Shown in pieces: positions 20,913 through 31,124 of a DNA stretch of 64,000 nucleotides. Each line of letters opens with the position of its first letter. Within the stretch, counting starts at the first letter, position 1. The stretch is from CAUYUA01 sp963575675. Its GTDB lineage: Bacteria; Pseudomonadota; Alphaproteobacteria; Azospirillales; Azospirillaceae. The notes under the pieces were generated by a model that saw only the letters and a list, made by a program, of their open reading frames with translations, searched no databases and was not told the DNA's origin. Location: assembly GCA_963575675.1 (NCBI GenBank), contig CAUYUA010000022.1:1-64000 (forward strand), given 5' to 3'. The position numbers and the translations under genes are program-made.

Positions 20913-21047
20913 GAAAATTAAACATCGACGAGCCCAGGGACGGCGTTCCTGGTCGCTCGGAATCATAAGAGGGCAAAATCATAAGGGGGGAGCGAAAGCC
21001 CCCCTATTCGCAAAGCGATCCTGCTCTGAAATCGTTTTTCTTTATCC
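20913..21047. repeat. Left-arm copy of the dispersed palindromic family
   Basis: A/T-rich start, GAGCCCAGGGACGGCGTTCC, then ATCATAAGGGGGGAGCGAAAGCCCCCC and GCAAAGCGATCCTGCTCTG. This is co-linear with the left arm of the 4.9-kb element; a right arm is missing. The inner hairpin GGGGGG..GCGAAAGC..CCCCC is preserved. It lies between converging rdgB and the AMIN/SEL1 gene. Confidence 0.7.
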
Positions 21048-21054
21048 ATCGTTC

Positions 21055-22338
21055 TTATTGAGCAATTCGATCAATCGCCGTAATTCCCTGGGCCTCGATT
21101 TTTTCCAACAGGTTAATGGCGTAGCGATTCCCTTGCCTCGCCGCCGCGCGGATCAATTCAAGTCCCTCGATTCGATTGCGCTCTACGCCGATTCCCCTCA
21201 TTTTCATAAGCCCGAGATTGTATTGAGAAGAATCATGCCCAAGGCGAGCAGCTTCACCATACCAAAACGCCGCCAAACGCATATTGATCTCTCGCCCCAA
21301 ACCAAGCCGATACATCTGAGCCACACCAAAGGCGCCGATTGGATGTCCTGCATCAGCGGCTTTACGAAATAATTCGTAGGCGGTTTCAAAATGAGGAGGC
21401 TTTTGATCCAGAGCCGCCTTGGCGTTCTGGATCAGAGACTCGACGCTTCTTGCGTTGGCGCTGAGAGTCGGAGAAGACGAAACCGCGACGGAAGCCTTGG
21501 GTTTTGAGGAGGATGCGGAGGAATTCACAGTCGGAATTTCCGACGATTCAAGCGGATGAAACGTCGAAAGACCAGAAAGGGCCGAAGAAGGAGACGACGG
21601 CGTTGCGCGCGTCAAGGGCTCCAGAAATGAAGGCCGAGAAGCGACGAGAGGCTTGCTGTCTGAAGAAGGAAGGGCTTCTTGTGGAGAAGGAGCCGCCTCT
21701 TCGGAATTTGCTTGCTCTGTTTTCTCATCTGAACTGTTTGTTTTTTCGTCAGGTTCCTTTTTTTCTTTTTCATTGTCCTCGCTGTCGTTTTCTTTGGCGC
21801 TTTGGTCCTGATCCTCTTCTTTCCGGATGCCGGAAGAAGGAATAGAGGTCTCCGCAACTTTAGAAGCGACACGGGAAGGGTCCGCAGCAATGTTCAGCAA
21901 CAGCCTATGCTCACTTTTATTCTTTAAAGGCGGCAAGACTGTTAACGACAAAATTTGCACTGGAACCTTGGCCGATATATCCATACGACCACCGTTTTTC
22001 TCATCCGAGATAAAACGGTATTCAGTCAAAGGGTCCGCCTGAGTGATCTTGCGTTGAGTCGCCGATTTCCAAGAAACGCCCGGCAAAAACAAGGTGAGGG
22101 TAAGCCCATCGTCGGAAAGCTGCGCCTGGGGCGAGATCGGCGAAGAAATATCCAGCACGACGCGAACATGGTCGGTATGCGTTCCAATCCGCACATTAAG
22201 CGCTTCAACGCGCTGGGCGGCGAAAACAGGCGTGATAACGACCCAAGCGACGACAAAGACGGCGATCAATCGAATGACCAGATAACCGAAGAGCCCGCGC
22301 AACAATACAGAAAAATGAAAAGAGAAGCGCCTTCTCAT
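21055..22338 (-). CDS. AMIN-domain and SEL1-repeat periplasmic protein
   Basis: This 427-aa envelope protein starts with an N-terminal signal anchor (about 1-41). An AMIN-like beta domain follows at 42-150 (NVRIGTHTDHVRVVLDISSPI), like that of the amidase at 29.3 kb. AMIN domains target proteins to peptidoglycan at the septum. An extremely acidic and Ser/Pro-rich linker (about 155-300) leads to SEL1/TPR-like repeats (FRKAADAGHPIGAFGVAQMYRLGLG, then AARLGHDSSQYNLGLMKMRGIG). GGAGA precedes the ATG. A scaffold in cell wall or division complexes is a reasonable inference; no enzyme motif is seen. Confidence 0.8.
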   Translation of the reverse strand: MRRRFSFHFSVLLRGLFGYLVIRLIAVFVVAWVVITPVFAAQRVEALNVRIGTHTDHVRVVLDISSPISPQAQLSDDGLTLTLFLPGVSWKSATQRKITQADPLTEYRFISDEKNGGRMDISAKVPVQILSLTVLPPLKNKSEHRLLLNIAADPSRVASKVAETSIPSSGIRKEEDQDQSAKENDSEDNEKEKKEPDEKTNSSDEKTEQANSEEAAPSPQEALPSSDSKPLVASRPSFLEPLTRATPSSPSSALSGLSTFHPLESSEIPTVNSSASSSKPKASVAVSSSPTLSANARSVESLIQNAKAALDQKPPHFETAYELFRKAADAGHPIGAFGVAQMYRLGLGREINMRLAAFWYGEAARLGHDSSQYNLGLMKMRGIGVERNRIEGLELIRAAARQGNRYAINLLEKIEAQGITAIDRIAQ

Positions 22339-22404
22339 GATTATCTCCGATAAAACGCCATATTCCCCGACCTCATCCGACTTTACAATGCGATTTCCGT
22401 AACG

Positions 22405-22974
22405 CTAGGAAATCTCTGCATTGATTTCAGTTTCAATGTCCATTTCAAGGTCGGGCTCGGATTCGATCTCGTCATCGGAATATTGAGCAAACGGCATACG
22501 CTCCACTGAAACGGACTGCGCCGCTTCCAACAAACGATCCAATAGAAGGTGAAGCATCTGTAGTTCTTGAGGTTGAAGCGCCGTCAACAGAAAATCTTCA
22601 AAGTCCTGAGCAATAGGCGCAATGTGATTGTAGAGGTCTTGGCCTTTATTCGTCAAAGAAAGCACAGAGCGTCTTCGGTCGCGGTGGTCAATCGTTCGCG
22701 CAATAAAGCCGTTCGCAACGGCTTTGGCGACGGCGCGACTGATTTGAACCTTGTCCATCGCGCTGCGATCACTAAGCGCGTTGGCGGACTGCGGCCCGAA
22801 TTGAGCCAGATTGGCCAAAAGCCGCCACTCGCCCATCGAGACGCCGAAGCGGTTTTCATAGAGACGCGCCAACGAACGACTCACCGTAGTGCTGAGCTTC
22901 GCCAACCGATACGGTAGAAAGTCTTCTAGAACGAAAGGCTTGCGCGGACTCTCGCGCAAATCGGAAGAGGACAT
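22405..22974 (-). CDS. MarR-family transcriptional regulator
   Basis: This is a 189-aa winged-helix regulator. The MarR core is at about 25-160, with the recognition helix SAMDKVQISRAVAKAV and the wing DHRDRRRSVLSLTNKG (DxRxxxxxLT signature). About 30 acidic residues follow the core. AGGAAA lies at good spacing before the ATG. It is upstream of, and on the same strand as, the AMIN/SEL1 gene with 66 bp between, so cotranscription is possible. The ligand is unknown. Confidence 0.9.
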   Translation of the reverse strand: MSSSDLRESPRKPFVLEDFLPYRLAKLSTTVSRSLARLYENRFGVSMGEWRLLANLAQFGPQSANALSDRSAMDKVQISRAVAKAVANGFIARTIDHRDRRRSVLSLTNKGQDLYNHIAPIAQDFEDFLLTALQPQELQMLHLLLDRLLEAAQSVSVERMPFAQYSDDEIESEPDLEMDIETEINAEIS

Positions 22975-23365
22975 AAGGTTTCCTCATTTTTTTTTCGACG
23001 CCGAACCGAAAGAGACGTCATTTGATTTGTCTTCTTCGCCAAACCACGTCCGCACATTCTCGCTCTCTCTGGCAGATATGTCCACAAAACAATCTTGAGG
23101 ACTTTTGGAGTTTTTGAGCACGGCGTTCGCACCGAATATCTATGAGAAAGAGTCAAAGACCCCACCTCAACAATTCGACTTATTCGCGTTTTTCCGTCTC
23201 CCTCTGCTGTTTCTAATAAAAAAGCGAAAAATCCAACCCAAAATTTATCCGTTATAGAGACAAACAAGATCGCATCTCAAAGGCCGAAAGAAGGCCAATG
23301 TTAAAACAATCAAATATCATCTCTTCACTCTTGAATTTCTGGAATGATTGAGCTATTCTTACACC
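22975..23365. other. Non-coding interval upstream of marR
   Basis: No supported gene. It should contain the marR promoter and that of the small downstream hypothetical gene. No repeat of the dispersed family was seen here. Confidence 0.4.
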
Positions 23366-23656
23366 ATGCAGCTCAATCCCATCATCCCTGCGGCCCAAAT
23401 CCCTACGAAGCCGCCTGAAATTCCGCAGCATGTCAAAGCGGATATCATGCCGGGCTTTGCGGCCGCCCAAGCTTCCGCTCCTGTTGTGCGGACCCAAACC
23501 TTACAAGCCGCTCCGGCCGTTGGAAAGGGTGAAGGACAAAGTCCGTATCGCAAAAATTCGGACACAAGCCACTCTGTCGATTCAACCGCAAACGCCATAT
23601 ACGTCTCCACCAACAAAGGTCGCGGACGTGGAATACGGTTCGATGTGAGCGCTTGA
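23366..23656 (+). CDS. Small hypothetical protein
   Basis: A 96-aa reading frame, MQLNPIIPAAQIP to GRGIRFDVSA. It is Pro/Ala/Gln-rich in the first half and ends in a basic KGRGRG motif followed by an isolated beta-strand-like tail. Codon use resembles the real genes around it and the frame is not a shadow of another gene, but the ribosome site is weak. No signal peptide and no recognisable domain. It is moderately likely to be real. Confidence 0.5.
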   Translation: MQLNPIIPAAQIPTKPPEIPQHVKADIMPGFAAAQASAPVVRTQTLQAAPAVGKGEGQSPYRKNSDTSHSVDSTANAIYVSTNKGRGRGIRFDVSA

Positions 23657-23879
23657 CGCGTCCGATCTGAGAACAAAGCGGTATCCACCGGCAAGACCAT
23701 CGGTCATCGGCCTGGATCGCGCCCCCGGTTGTGTGGCGTGAGAAAGAGAAGTCGATTCTTTCTGAAGCGTCAACGACGCCGTCACCAAGCTACGGCGTCG
23801 CGTTATTTCCTCGAAACAAAAAGAGGAGGGCGCATTACCGATGCTGTTCTGGAATTTTCACATTCTGTTAGAGACTCGC

Positions 23880-24105
23880 TTTTCTTAGCGTTGCAGTGAT
23901 CAGGCCCAAAACCGCAGGAATGCGGAGAAAGGAGCGTATGACGCTGAATTGGCAAAAGAAGAAGCTTACGTCATCCGAATGAGAAAATAGAGGCCCTAGA
24001 AGGTCACGGCAGTGATCGCATAGAAAGTAACTGCGGTTGCGATCAGAGATGATGATGATTGACTGTTATAAAAAAGGCGAGAGACGATCTCGCCTTTTTT
24101 ATTTT
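23880..24105 (+). ncRNA. Candidate structured RNA ending in a strong terminator
   Basis: There is no gene here, yet the plus strand holds several potential stems. These are CCGCA/TGCGG near 23915-23925, ATGACG/CGTCAT bracketing about 23938-23977, and TGATCGCA/TGCGATCA (about 24013-24042). A classic intrinsic terminator follows. Something must be transcribed into that terminator; a small RNA or a short-peptide transcript would explain it. I do not recognise a known RNA family, and the boundaries are approximate. Confidence 0.35.
24070..24100 (+). terminator. Strong intrinsic terminator
   Basis: GGCGAGA GACGA TCTCGCC, a perfect 7-bp stem, is preceded by six A and followed by six T, so it could work in both directions. 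Confidence 0.85.
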
Positions 24106-24198
24106 TTACGAAACAATTCTATCGAAATATATTTCGTATCGACGGGTGCGAAAGCGCCTTATTAAATAAAGGTATACTCCGTCCAATTGAGAACCCGA

Positions 24199-24254
24199 GA
24201 AAAAACTTCTAAAAGAACTTCTAAAAGAACTTCTAAAGGAATTTCTAAAGGAAT
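24199..24254. repeat. 12-bp tandem repeat
   Basis: About 4.5 copies of a 12-bp unit, AAAAGAACTTCT, the last copies drifting to AAAGGAATTTCT. It abuts a REP-like palindrome. No ORF with support crosses it. Confidence 0.75.
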
Positions 24255-24298
24255 CGGGGCTCCGCCCTCGACCCGCCAAAGGCCGGAAGGCCTTTGGA
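24255..24298. repeat. REP-like double hairpin
   Basis: CGGGGCTCCGCCCTCG, a short GC hairpin, is followed by CCAAAGGCC GGAA GGCCTTTGG, a perfect 9-bp stem. This two-hairpin layout, gene-flanking and rich in GC, resembles intergenic elements seen widely in alphaproteobacterial genomes. It differs in sequence from the other repeat family in this window. Confidence 0.6.
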
Positions 24299-24425
24299 AA
24301 CCATGACTTGGAGTTTGTGACGACCGTATGAGAGTGGGCCGTTTCAATTCGGGAAGTCCGCATGATTCTCGAAGGCTCAATCGAACGGACTCAAGATTAA
24401 GGAAGACGAGCAAGAAGAAAAAAAA

Positions 24426-24540
24426 TAAATTAGACGGCTCCAGGGATTGCGTTCCCAGTCGCGCGGGTTAGGAACGAAAGCTTCCCTTATGATCCCGAGC
24501 AACCAGAAACACAGCCCCTGGAGCCGTCTAAATTTCCATC
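24426..24540. repeat. Short inverted-repeat copy of the dispersed palindromic family
   Basis: The outer arms TTAGACGGCTCCAGGG (24430-24445) and CCCTGGAGCCGTCTAA (24516-24531) pair perfectly over 16 bp. The GG-to-GC change in GGCTCC against the usual GGGTCC is matched in the other arm, so pairing is kept. The interior is shortened. It lies 3' of murU. Confidence 0.75.
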
Positions 24541-24572
24541 TTATTTTTTATCCGAAAAGCTGGCGCCCCTTC

Positions 24573-25337
24573 TCAATGCTCAACCCAACGGAGACCATAC
24601 AAATCCAAACGCTCGCGCGCCTCTCCCAAAGCTTCCGGCGTTCCAATATGAAACCACGCGCCATCATGGACCAATCCATAAAGCCGCCCCTGCTGCGCAA
24701 TCCGATCCCACACCTGATTATTGGAATAAGGCCCATCCGGCATCGGATCATGCATCTCCGGCTTCACAATATGAACGCCCGCAAACACAAACGGCGCGAT
24801 CCACACATCCTTCCGCCGGGTCAGCCGACCCTCGCCATCCATAAAGTAATCGCCCCGCCCTGTGTACCCGACAGCCTTCACCGTCGGCGTCATCAGCAAC
24901 AAAGCATCCATCCTTTGCGGATCCCACATGCCGGCCAAACGACACAACGCCGGTTGCGGACCATTCAACCAAAGAATATCGGCGTTGATTACAAACGCCG
25001 GATCCGCTCCCAAGCGCGCGCGATTACGTCGCACGCCCCCACCGGTCTCCAACAACTCGTCTTCCGGAGCCAGAACGATCTTGGGCGAAACTCGACCCGC
25101 CAGATGCTCGGCGATCATCTCGCCTTTATAGTGGCTGTTGACGACAGCGGTCTCCACCCCCGCTTCCGACACGCGATCCAAGGCGTGGTCCAGCAGAGTC
25201 TTACCTGCGACCTCGATCAAAGGCTTCGGTCGCGTAAGCGTCAACGGACGCATCCGCAATCCTAAACCTGCGGCCAACACCATGGCGCAACGAGGAATAA
25301 ATCCGGTTGTGGAGGAACAGGGAACGGGAATTTTCAT
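24573..25337 (-). CDS. murU: N-acetylmuramate-1-phosphate uridylyltransferase MurU
   Basis: It makes UDP-MurNAc from MurNAc-1-phosphate and UTP in the cell-wall recycling bypass that skips fosfomycin-sensitive MurA. The 254-aa protein has the sugar nucleotidyltransferase signature AMVLAAGLGLRMRPLT and KPLIEVAGKTLLDHAL, with metal-binding Asp in FVINADILW. The ATG overlaps the amgK stop (ATGA). Order with tsaE and amgK is the classic recycling cluster. Residues before MVLAAG (about 18) form a short extension with SSTTGF, common in start-codon ambiguity. Confidence 0.92.
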   Translation of the reverse strand: MKIPVPCSSTTGFIPRCAMVLAAGLGLRMRPLTLTRPKPLIEVAGKTLLDHALDRVSEAGVETAVVNSHYKGEMIAEHLAGRVSPKIVLAPEDELLETGGGVRRNRARLGADPAFVINADILWLNGPQPALCRLAGMWDPQRMDALLLMTPTVKAVGYTGRGDYFMDGEGRLTRRKDVWIAPFVFAGVHIVKPEMHDPMPDGPYSNNQVWDRIAQQGRLYGLVHDGAWFHIGTPEALGEARERLDLYGLRWVEH

Positions 25338-26458
25338 GCCGGCTCCGAAAAGATAGCGCCGGCGCGAGCGCCGGTCGGGACATAATGATCAAACCACGCA
25401 GCGACAGGGGCCAACGCCGCGTGACATAACGAAGCTTCCAACAAACGCCACACCCGCGCCATATAAGAGAGATAACCACGCTTCCCATCGCGCAAAGCCA
25501 AGCGCGCGAAAACAGCCAGAACGCGCGTGTGACGCACCGCAGAGAAAACCACATAGGAACGTAAAAAGCTCTGGCGATCAAGCAAAGGAAAAGCGTCAAG
25601 ATACCGGGCGATCATCTCTTCAACCAAACCGTTCGGAACGTCTCGACGCGCGTCTTCCAAAAGCGAAACGAGATCATAGGCGACCGGCCCCGGCCCGGCG
25701 CTCTGGAAATCCAGAAGCCCCGTTGCCCCCACTCCCTCTCGATCGGGCAAAGACATAAGGTTGCCGAAGTGATAGTCGCGCAACACCAGCGACCAAGGCC
25801 CCGCCACGGCGATAGGAAGAACCTCGCGCCAAGCCGCTTCAAAGGCGGAACGCGCCGCATCGGACACAGCCCCCCCCATAACCGCCGAACAATAGACGTC
25901 CGGAAAAAGCATGACTTGCTCGACGAACGCCGCCACATCATACACCGGCAAGGGCAGAAGGCCGTTGGGGCCTGGAATCGCCGGGCGGGTTGTCGAAACG
26001 TCGGGAAAAACCGGAGCCGTCATAATTCCGGCGGCAATGGCTTCGGCGGCGGCGGCGATCATCTTGGCGTCGGAATAATAGGCGGGCGACAGACGGTAGT
26101 TCCCGTGCAGATGAATCAAGACGTCAACAGCCGAACGATAAAGCGTCGCCTCTTGCGCAGAATCTTGCGCCAAAATGAAAAAGGAAGCGTCTCCGAAATC
26201 TTCCAACAGCAAAAAACCGTCGTTCAGCGACTCGGCGCGCACGCGCGGCGTGGAAAGCTCCAGAGCCGAAAGAAAGCGGCCGATGGCCACGAACGGCCAA
26301 CAATCCGCTTCCGGAGTTGGAGAATGCGAAACAATAGCGGTTTCTCCCGACTCCGGACGAGTCGCGCGCCAATAACGTCGGGATGAGGCGTCTCCGGCCA
26401 GAGACTGAAGCGCCGCCTCTCCCCAACCATGGCGTCCAAGAAAGGATTGGAGATTCAT
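25334..26458 (-). CDS. amgK: Anomeric N-acetylmuramate/N-acetylglucosamine kinase AmgK
   Basis: It phosphorylates MurNAc at C1 for MurU. The protein is a 374-aa aminoglycoside-phosphotransferase fold. It has Brenner-type LRDYHFGNLM, with catalytic Asp and metal-binding Asn, then GLLDFQSAGPGPVAYDL with the metal-binding Asp. The start at ATG 26458 (MNLQSFL) follows GGGAG; an in-frame start at 26530 would overlap tsaE by 35 bp and is less likely. It is translationally coupled to murU. Confidence 0.92.
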   Translation of the reverse strand: MNLQSFLGRHGWGEAALQSLAGDASSRRYWRATRPESGETAIVSHSPTPEADCWPFVAIGRFLSALELSTPRVRAESLNDGFLLLEDFGDASFFILAQDSAQEATLYRSAVDVLIHLHGNYRLSPAYYSDAKMIAAAAEAIAAGIMTAPVFPDVSTTRPAIPGPNGLLPLPVYDVAAFVEQVMLFPDVYCSAVMGGAVSDAARSAFEAAWREVLPIAVAGPWSLVLRDYHFGNLMSLPDREGVGATGLLDFQSAGPGPVAYDLVSLLEDARRDVPNGLVEEMIARYLDAFPLLDRQSFLRSYVVFSAVRHTRVLAVFARLALRDGKRGYLSYMARVWRLLEASLCHAALAPVAAWFDHYVPTGARAGAIFSEPA

Positions 26459-26495
26459 AAAAACCACGCACTCCCGAAAGCTGTTCAATCCGCGC

Positions 26496-26984
26496 CTAAA
26501 GAGGATGTCTCGGCGAAAACGCATCGCCATTGCGCGACGTCAAGCGCTTGCCGCAGGCAACGACGGACGCTTGGCGGCTTTCCTGGCGATCAAACCCTAC
26601 TTGACAATCACAGTGCGTCAACGTGACATCCAGTCGATCAGAGGGAGTCCAAGGGCCTAAACGATCGGGCCACTCGACCAGAACGACGCCATCGGCGCGA
26701 GCCTCTTCCCACCCGAGTTCGATAATATCCTCAGGAAAGGAAAGGCGGTAGAGATCAAAGTGCCATAGTGGCCCGATTCGTGTCTCATAGGTCTGAACAA
26801 GCGTGAATGTTGGGCTAGGGACGTCTTGGGTTTCACAGGAGAGAGCGCGAATGACGGCGCGAGCGAGAGCGGTTTTGCCTACGCCGAGGTCTCCCCAAAG
26901 AGCGACGACGTCACCAGGCGAGAGCGTTTCGGCCAAGCGCCGTCCGAAAACATTGGTCGCCTCCAAATCTTCCAACAGAAACAT
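26496..26984 (-). CDS. tsaE: tRNA t6A biosynthesis ATPase TsaE
   Basis: It drives the TsaB-TsaD complex in making threonylcarbamoyl-adenosine at tRNA position 37. The 162-aa protein has Walker A GDLGVGKTALAR, switch SPTFTLVQTY, and the conserved HFDLYRL and EWPDRLG motifs. The C-terminal 30 residues are poorly conserved. It heads a tsaE-amgK-murU operon that shares a link to cell-wall recycling in many proteobacteria. Confidence 0.95.
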   Translation of the reverse strand: MFLLEDLEATNVFGRRLAETLSPGDVVALWGDLGVGKTALARAVIRALSCETQDVPSPTFTLVQTYETRIGPLWHFDLYRLSFPEDIIELGWEEARADGVVLVEWPDRLGPWTPSDRLDVTLTHCDCQVGFDRQESRQASVVACGKRLTSRNGDAFSPRHPL

Positions 26985-27467
26985 TGATGAGTTCTCCGAG
27001 CAAGCTCTGACGTCGAGGCCCTTTCCGAATAAAAGCGACGGCGCACTCCAAATAACAACAATTAGACGGGTCAGGGACGGTGTCCCCAGTCGCGCGGGCC
27101 AGGGAGCGCAGTCGGGCCAGAAAACACAGTCCCCGAACCTATTAAATTGTTGATCAAATACTTTTTATTCCGACAGAGCCCGCCACTTTTTTACGCGCCA
27201 ACATGAAGTCATGTCAGATTGAAGCGATCCCCCATGCGAACGCCACGAAAAAAAATGAGCCCCGCAAAAAAACTTCATCGATTTCTACGCATTAGACTCG
27301 TCCGACCGCTTTTTTTTTCATATATCCCTCTATAAGAAGGTCGAGGCCGCCACACTTCCGAATTCCGACTGAGCCTAAGCTCACTCTCGAAACCGGAAAG
27401 CTTCCGCAATATGCGGACTGCGCAAGAGGCGACTCGATGATCGAGACATGGCGGTTTGGAGGGTTCG
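26985..27467. other. Intergenic region between divergent tsaE and the nitronate monooxygenase-family gene
   Basis: It holds a degenerate palindromic repeat at 27058-27152 and otherwise no recognisable gene. It must carry both divergent promoters. A CTTTTTTTT-like run near 27310 is not preceded by a convincing stem. Confidence 0.5.
27058..27152. repeat. Degenerate short copy of the dispersed palindromic family
   Basis: ATTAGACGGGTCAGGGACGG on the left, ACACAGTCCCCGAACCTATT on the right. Outer pairing is partly lost; the interior has drifted. Confidence 0.55.
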
Positions 27468-28865
<1,398 letters not shown>

Positions 28866-29283
28866 TCCATCGAAGGAACGCGAACTCAAGAGTTCCTAAA
28901 AAACAAAATGTCAAAGGGAGGGGGTGAATCCCCCTCCCTCCCCTTCCTCTGCAAGAAGAAAACACCGGCAAACTTCTCCGGTTTTTCAATCAGACAGACG
29001 ATCCAATTTAAAATTCGAAGAAATTGTTGCGCGCCGACGCCGCCAGACACCGAGAGACCTTTAAAAGTCCCAGTTCGGCGCGTGTGATCACGTAGAGAGA
29101 ATGACGCTTTTATTGCCTGGCGATTCTCAAGTTGAGCTTTGGTCTTTTGCTTGCGGAAAAGCCACAGCAGTGGAGATTTCGCCACTATATGCGGAACGCA
29201 ACGCGATTTTCCATTGAACCTATTGATGTCAAACGCCACACTGTGGATCGTCCCTCCACTTCCGACAACATCAGGTTCGCGGC
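28866..29283. other. Intergenic region before the AmiC-like gene
   Basis: 418 bp with one G/C-rich hairpin at its 5' end and no gene. It probably contains the amidase promoter. Confidence 0.5.
28916..28938 (+). terminator. GC-rich hairpin after nitronate monooxygenase-family gene
   Basis: GGGAGGGGG TGAAT CCCCCTCCC, a perfect 9-bp stem about 50 bases after the stop. A pyrimidine tract (TCCCCTTCCTCT), not a T-run, follows. Confidence 0.55.
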
Positions 29284-30957
29284 ATGATCCGCCACCGTTC
29301 GCATCCTTCATTCTTCCCTTGGACGTCGACCGTCGCCGCATTACGTCGCGCCGCTCGCACGAAGCCGTGGGCGCTCATCGCTCTAACGATTTTGATCGTG
29401 ACGGCGGCGAGCATCCCTGCTTTTGCCGCTTCCTCTCCCGTTGTCGCCGAAGCCCGTTTCGGCATTCACCCCGACAAAACCCGTTTTGTTCTGGAAATCA
29501 GCGAACCGGTTGACTTCCAAGTCTCCGTCTCCGTCGATCCCTATCGCGTGCAGATTGACTTTGCCGGCCTCGCATGGCCTTCCGTCACCGACGGCGGCCT
29601 CAAAAACGGAGGTCTCGGCAAAGGCGTCGTGCGTCGTTACTATCGCCAGCCTGCGAACGTCGGAACCTCTCGCCTGGTGCTTGAACTCACCGGCCCGGCC
29701 CGCGTGCGCGAAGCTTTCCTCATCCCCTCCCGCGACGGACACTTGCCGCGCTTTGTGCTCGATCTGGAGCCTACCTCGCATGCCGTCGCGCTTCAAGAGC
29801 GTAGTCGCGTCGTTAGTGGAGGCCACTCTCAACAGACCAAGCTCAGCGCTTCCGATGCGGTTGAAAAGCCCAATCCCGTCGAGACGCCATCCGTCGCCGA
29901 CCCATCGGCTTCGACCGATCTTTCGGCCTCGACTGAGCGCCCGGCTCCGATCACCGACACGTCTCAAGTCATTCTTGACGCCGCGTCTTCTCGGTCGTCT
30001 TTGATCATGGTGCCGGCGGCGCCATCAATGACGAACGCCGCGACGAACGCCGCCGAAAACGTCGGTTCTCGCGCGAAACCAGCGCCGGGACCTCATTACT
30101 CGGCTTCGAACAACACGCTGGCGCCGGCGCCGGTGTCGGTGTCGGTCATGTCGTCGTCGCCCATGCCGTCATCGATCGCCGCCTCCATGGCCACGGCGGC
30201 GGCGGTCACTGTGCCCGTCACCCGCCTTCCCCAACCGATCCCTCACCCACCGCTGCAAAACGTCAAGCGCATGGTGGTCGTAGACGCCGGCCATGGCGGA
30301 GAAGACCCGGGCGCAATAAGCGCCAATGGCGGATACGAAAAAGACATTACTCTGGCCGTGTCCCGAGAAATGCGGCGTCTATTGGAGCGAACCGGACGAT
30401 ATCGCGTGGTCTTGACGCGCGACAGCGACGTCTTCATTCGTCTGCGCGACCGCGTCAGCCGAGCGCGTGAAGTCAACGCCGACTTATTTATTTCTCTTCA
30501 CGCCGACAGCATCGCCAATCCCAATATGCATGGCTTGTCGATTTATTCGCTTTCGGACAAAGCCTCTGATCGAGAAGCCGAAATGATGGCTCAGCGTGAA
30601 AACCGCGCCGACGCTATTGGCGGAATCGATCTGAGCACGGAAAGCGATGAAGTCGCCACGATTTTAATCGATCTGGCGCAAAGAGACACGATGAATCACT
30701 CACGACGGTTTGCCAGCTTGGCGATACGCGAATTGGGACGTAGCTTTAAGTTAATTCCTCGACCACATCGTTCGGCGGGGTTTGCGGTGCTGACGGCGCC
30801 GGATGTGCCTTCGGTTTTAATTGAAATGGGGTATCTCTCCAACAGCCAAGATCTGGCGATATTGACGCAACCCGTCCAACGCGAGAATCTTGCGACAACG
30901 ATTGTCCATAGCGTTGATCAATATTTCATTTGGTTGACGGGCCGTCATAGAACCTAA
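29284..30957 (+). CDS. N-acetylmuramoyl-L-alanine amidase (AMIN + Amidase_3), AmiC-like
   Basis: It is a periplasmic zinc amidase that cuts stem peptides from glycan strands, classically at the septum. The 557-aa protein has an N-terminal signal segment (about 30-48, LTILIVTAASIPAFA) and an AMIN domain at 50-165 (ARFGIHPDKTRFVLEISEPV). A 150-residue Ala/Ser/Pro linker follows. The Amidase_3 catalytic domain (about 325-550) has zinc ligands in VDAGHGG, GGYEKDIT and SLHADS and the catalytic Glu in IEMGYLSN. Activity of this class is normally turned on by a LytM activator; the degenerate LytM lipoprotein at 12.1 kb is a candidate. Confidence 0.93.
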   Translation: MIRHRSHPSFFPWTSTVAALRRAARTKPWALIALTILIVTAASIPAFAASSPVVAEARFGIHPDKTRFVLEISEPVDFQVSVSVDPYRVQIDFAGLAWPSVTDGGLKNGGLGKGVVRRYYRQPANVGTSRLVLELTGPARVREAFLIPSRDGHLPRFVLDLEPTSHAVALQERSRVVSGGHSQQTKLSASDAVEKPNPVETPSVADPSASTDLSASTERPAPITDTSQVILDAASSRSSLIMVPAAPSMTNAATNAAENVGSRAKPAPGPHYSASNNTLAPAPVSVSVMSSSPMPSSIAASMATAAAVTVPVTRLPQPIPHPPLQNVKRMVVVDAGHGGEDPGAISANGGYEKDITLAVSREMRRLLERTGRYRVVLTRDSDVFIRLRDRVSRAREVNADLFISLHADSIANPNMHGLSIYSLSDKASDREAEMMAQRENRADAIGGIDLSTESDEVATILIDLAQRDTMNHSRRFASLAIRELGRSFKLIPRPHRSAGFAVLTAPDVPSVLIEMGYLSNSQDLAILTQPVQRENLATTIVHSVDQYFIWLTGRHRT

Positions 30958-30988
30958 AGAAAAGTCTGAAGAACCTAAAACACGTACA

Positions 30989-31075
30989 ATTAAAAAGGTC
31001 CAGGAACCGTGTTCCTGGTCGTTCGGAATTATAAGGGGGAAGCGAGAGTCCCCCCCTTATTTACCGCCCCTCTTA
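30989..31075. repeat. Left-arm copy of the dispersed palindromic family
   Basis: ATTAAAAAGGTCCAGGAACC, then TATAAGGGGGAAGCGAGAGT and a C-run. The inner hairpin keeps its stem while the loop has drifted to GCGAGAGT. It sits just 3' of the amidase gene. Confidence 0.65.
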
Positions 31076-31124
31076 TTTACTGTAAAACAAAGACCGAGCG
31101 CTCTCTGAGTGACCGGCCATGTTT

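Larger units (their letters stand above)
23657..24572. other. Gene-poor interval: candidate structured RNA, terminator, tandem repeat, REP-like element, palindromic repeat
   Basis: About 0.9 kb without a convincing CDS. Two tiny frames have ribosome sites: 15 codons from ATG 23840 after AGGAGG, and 14 codons (MTLNWQKKKLTSSE) from ATG 23938 after AAGGAG. Both are too short to call. The distinct elements are listed separately. Confidence 0.6.

Noticed and set aside
24447..25265. 272-aa plus-strand frame over murU
   Set aside because: Antisense to a well supported MurU gene; starts within a repeat element.
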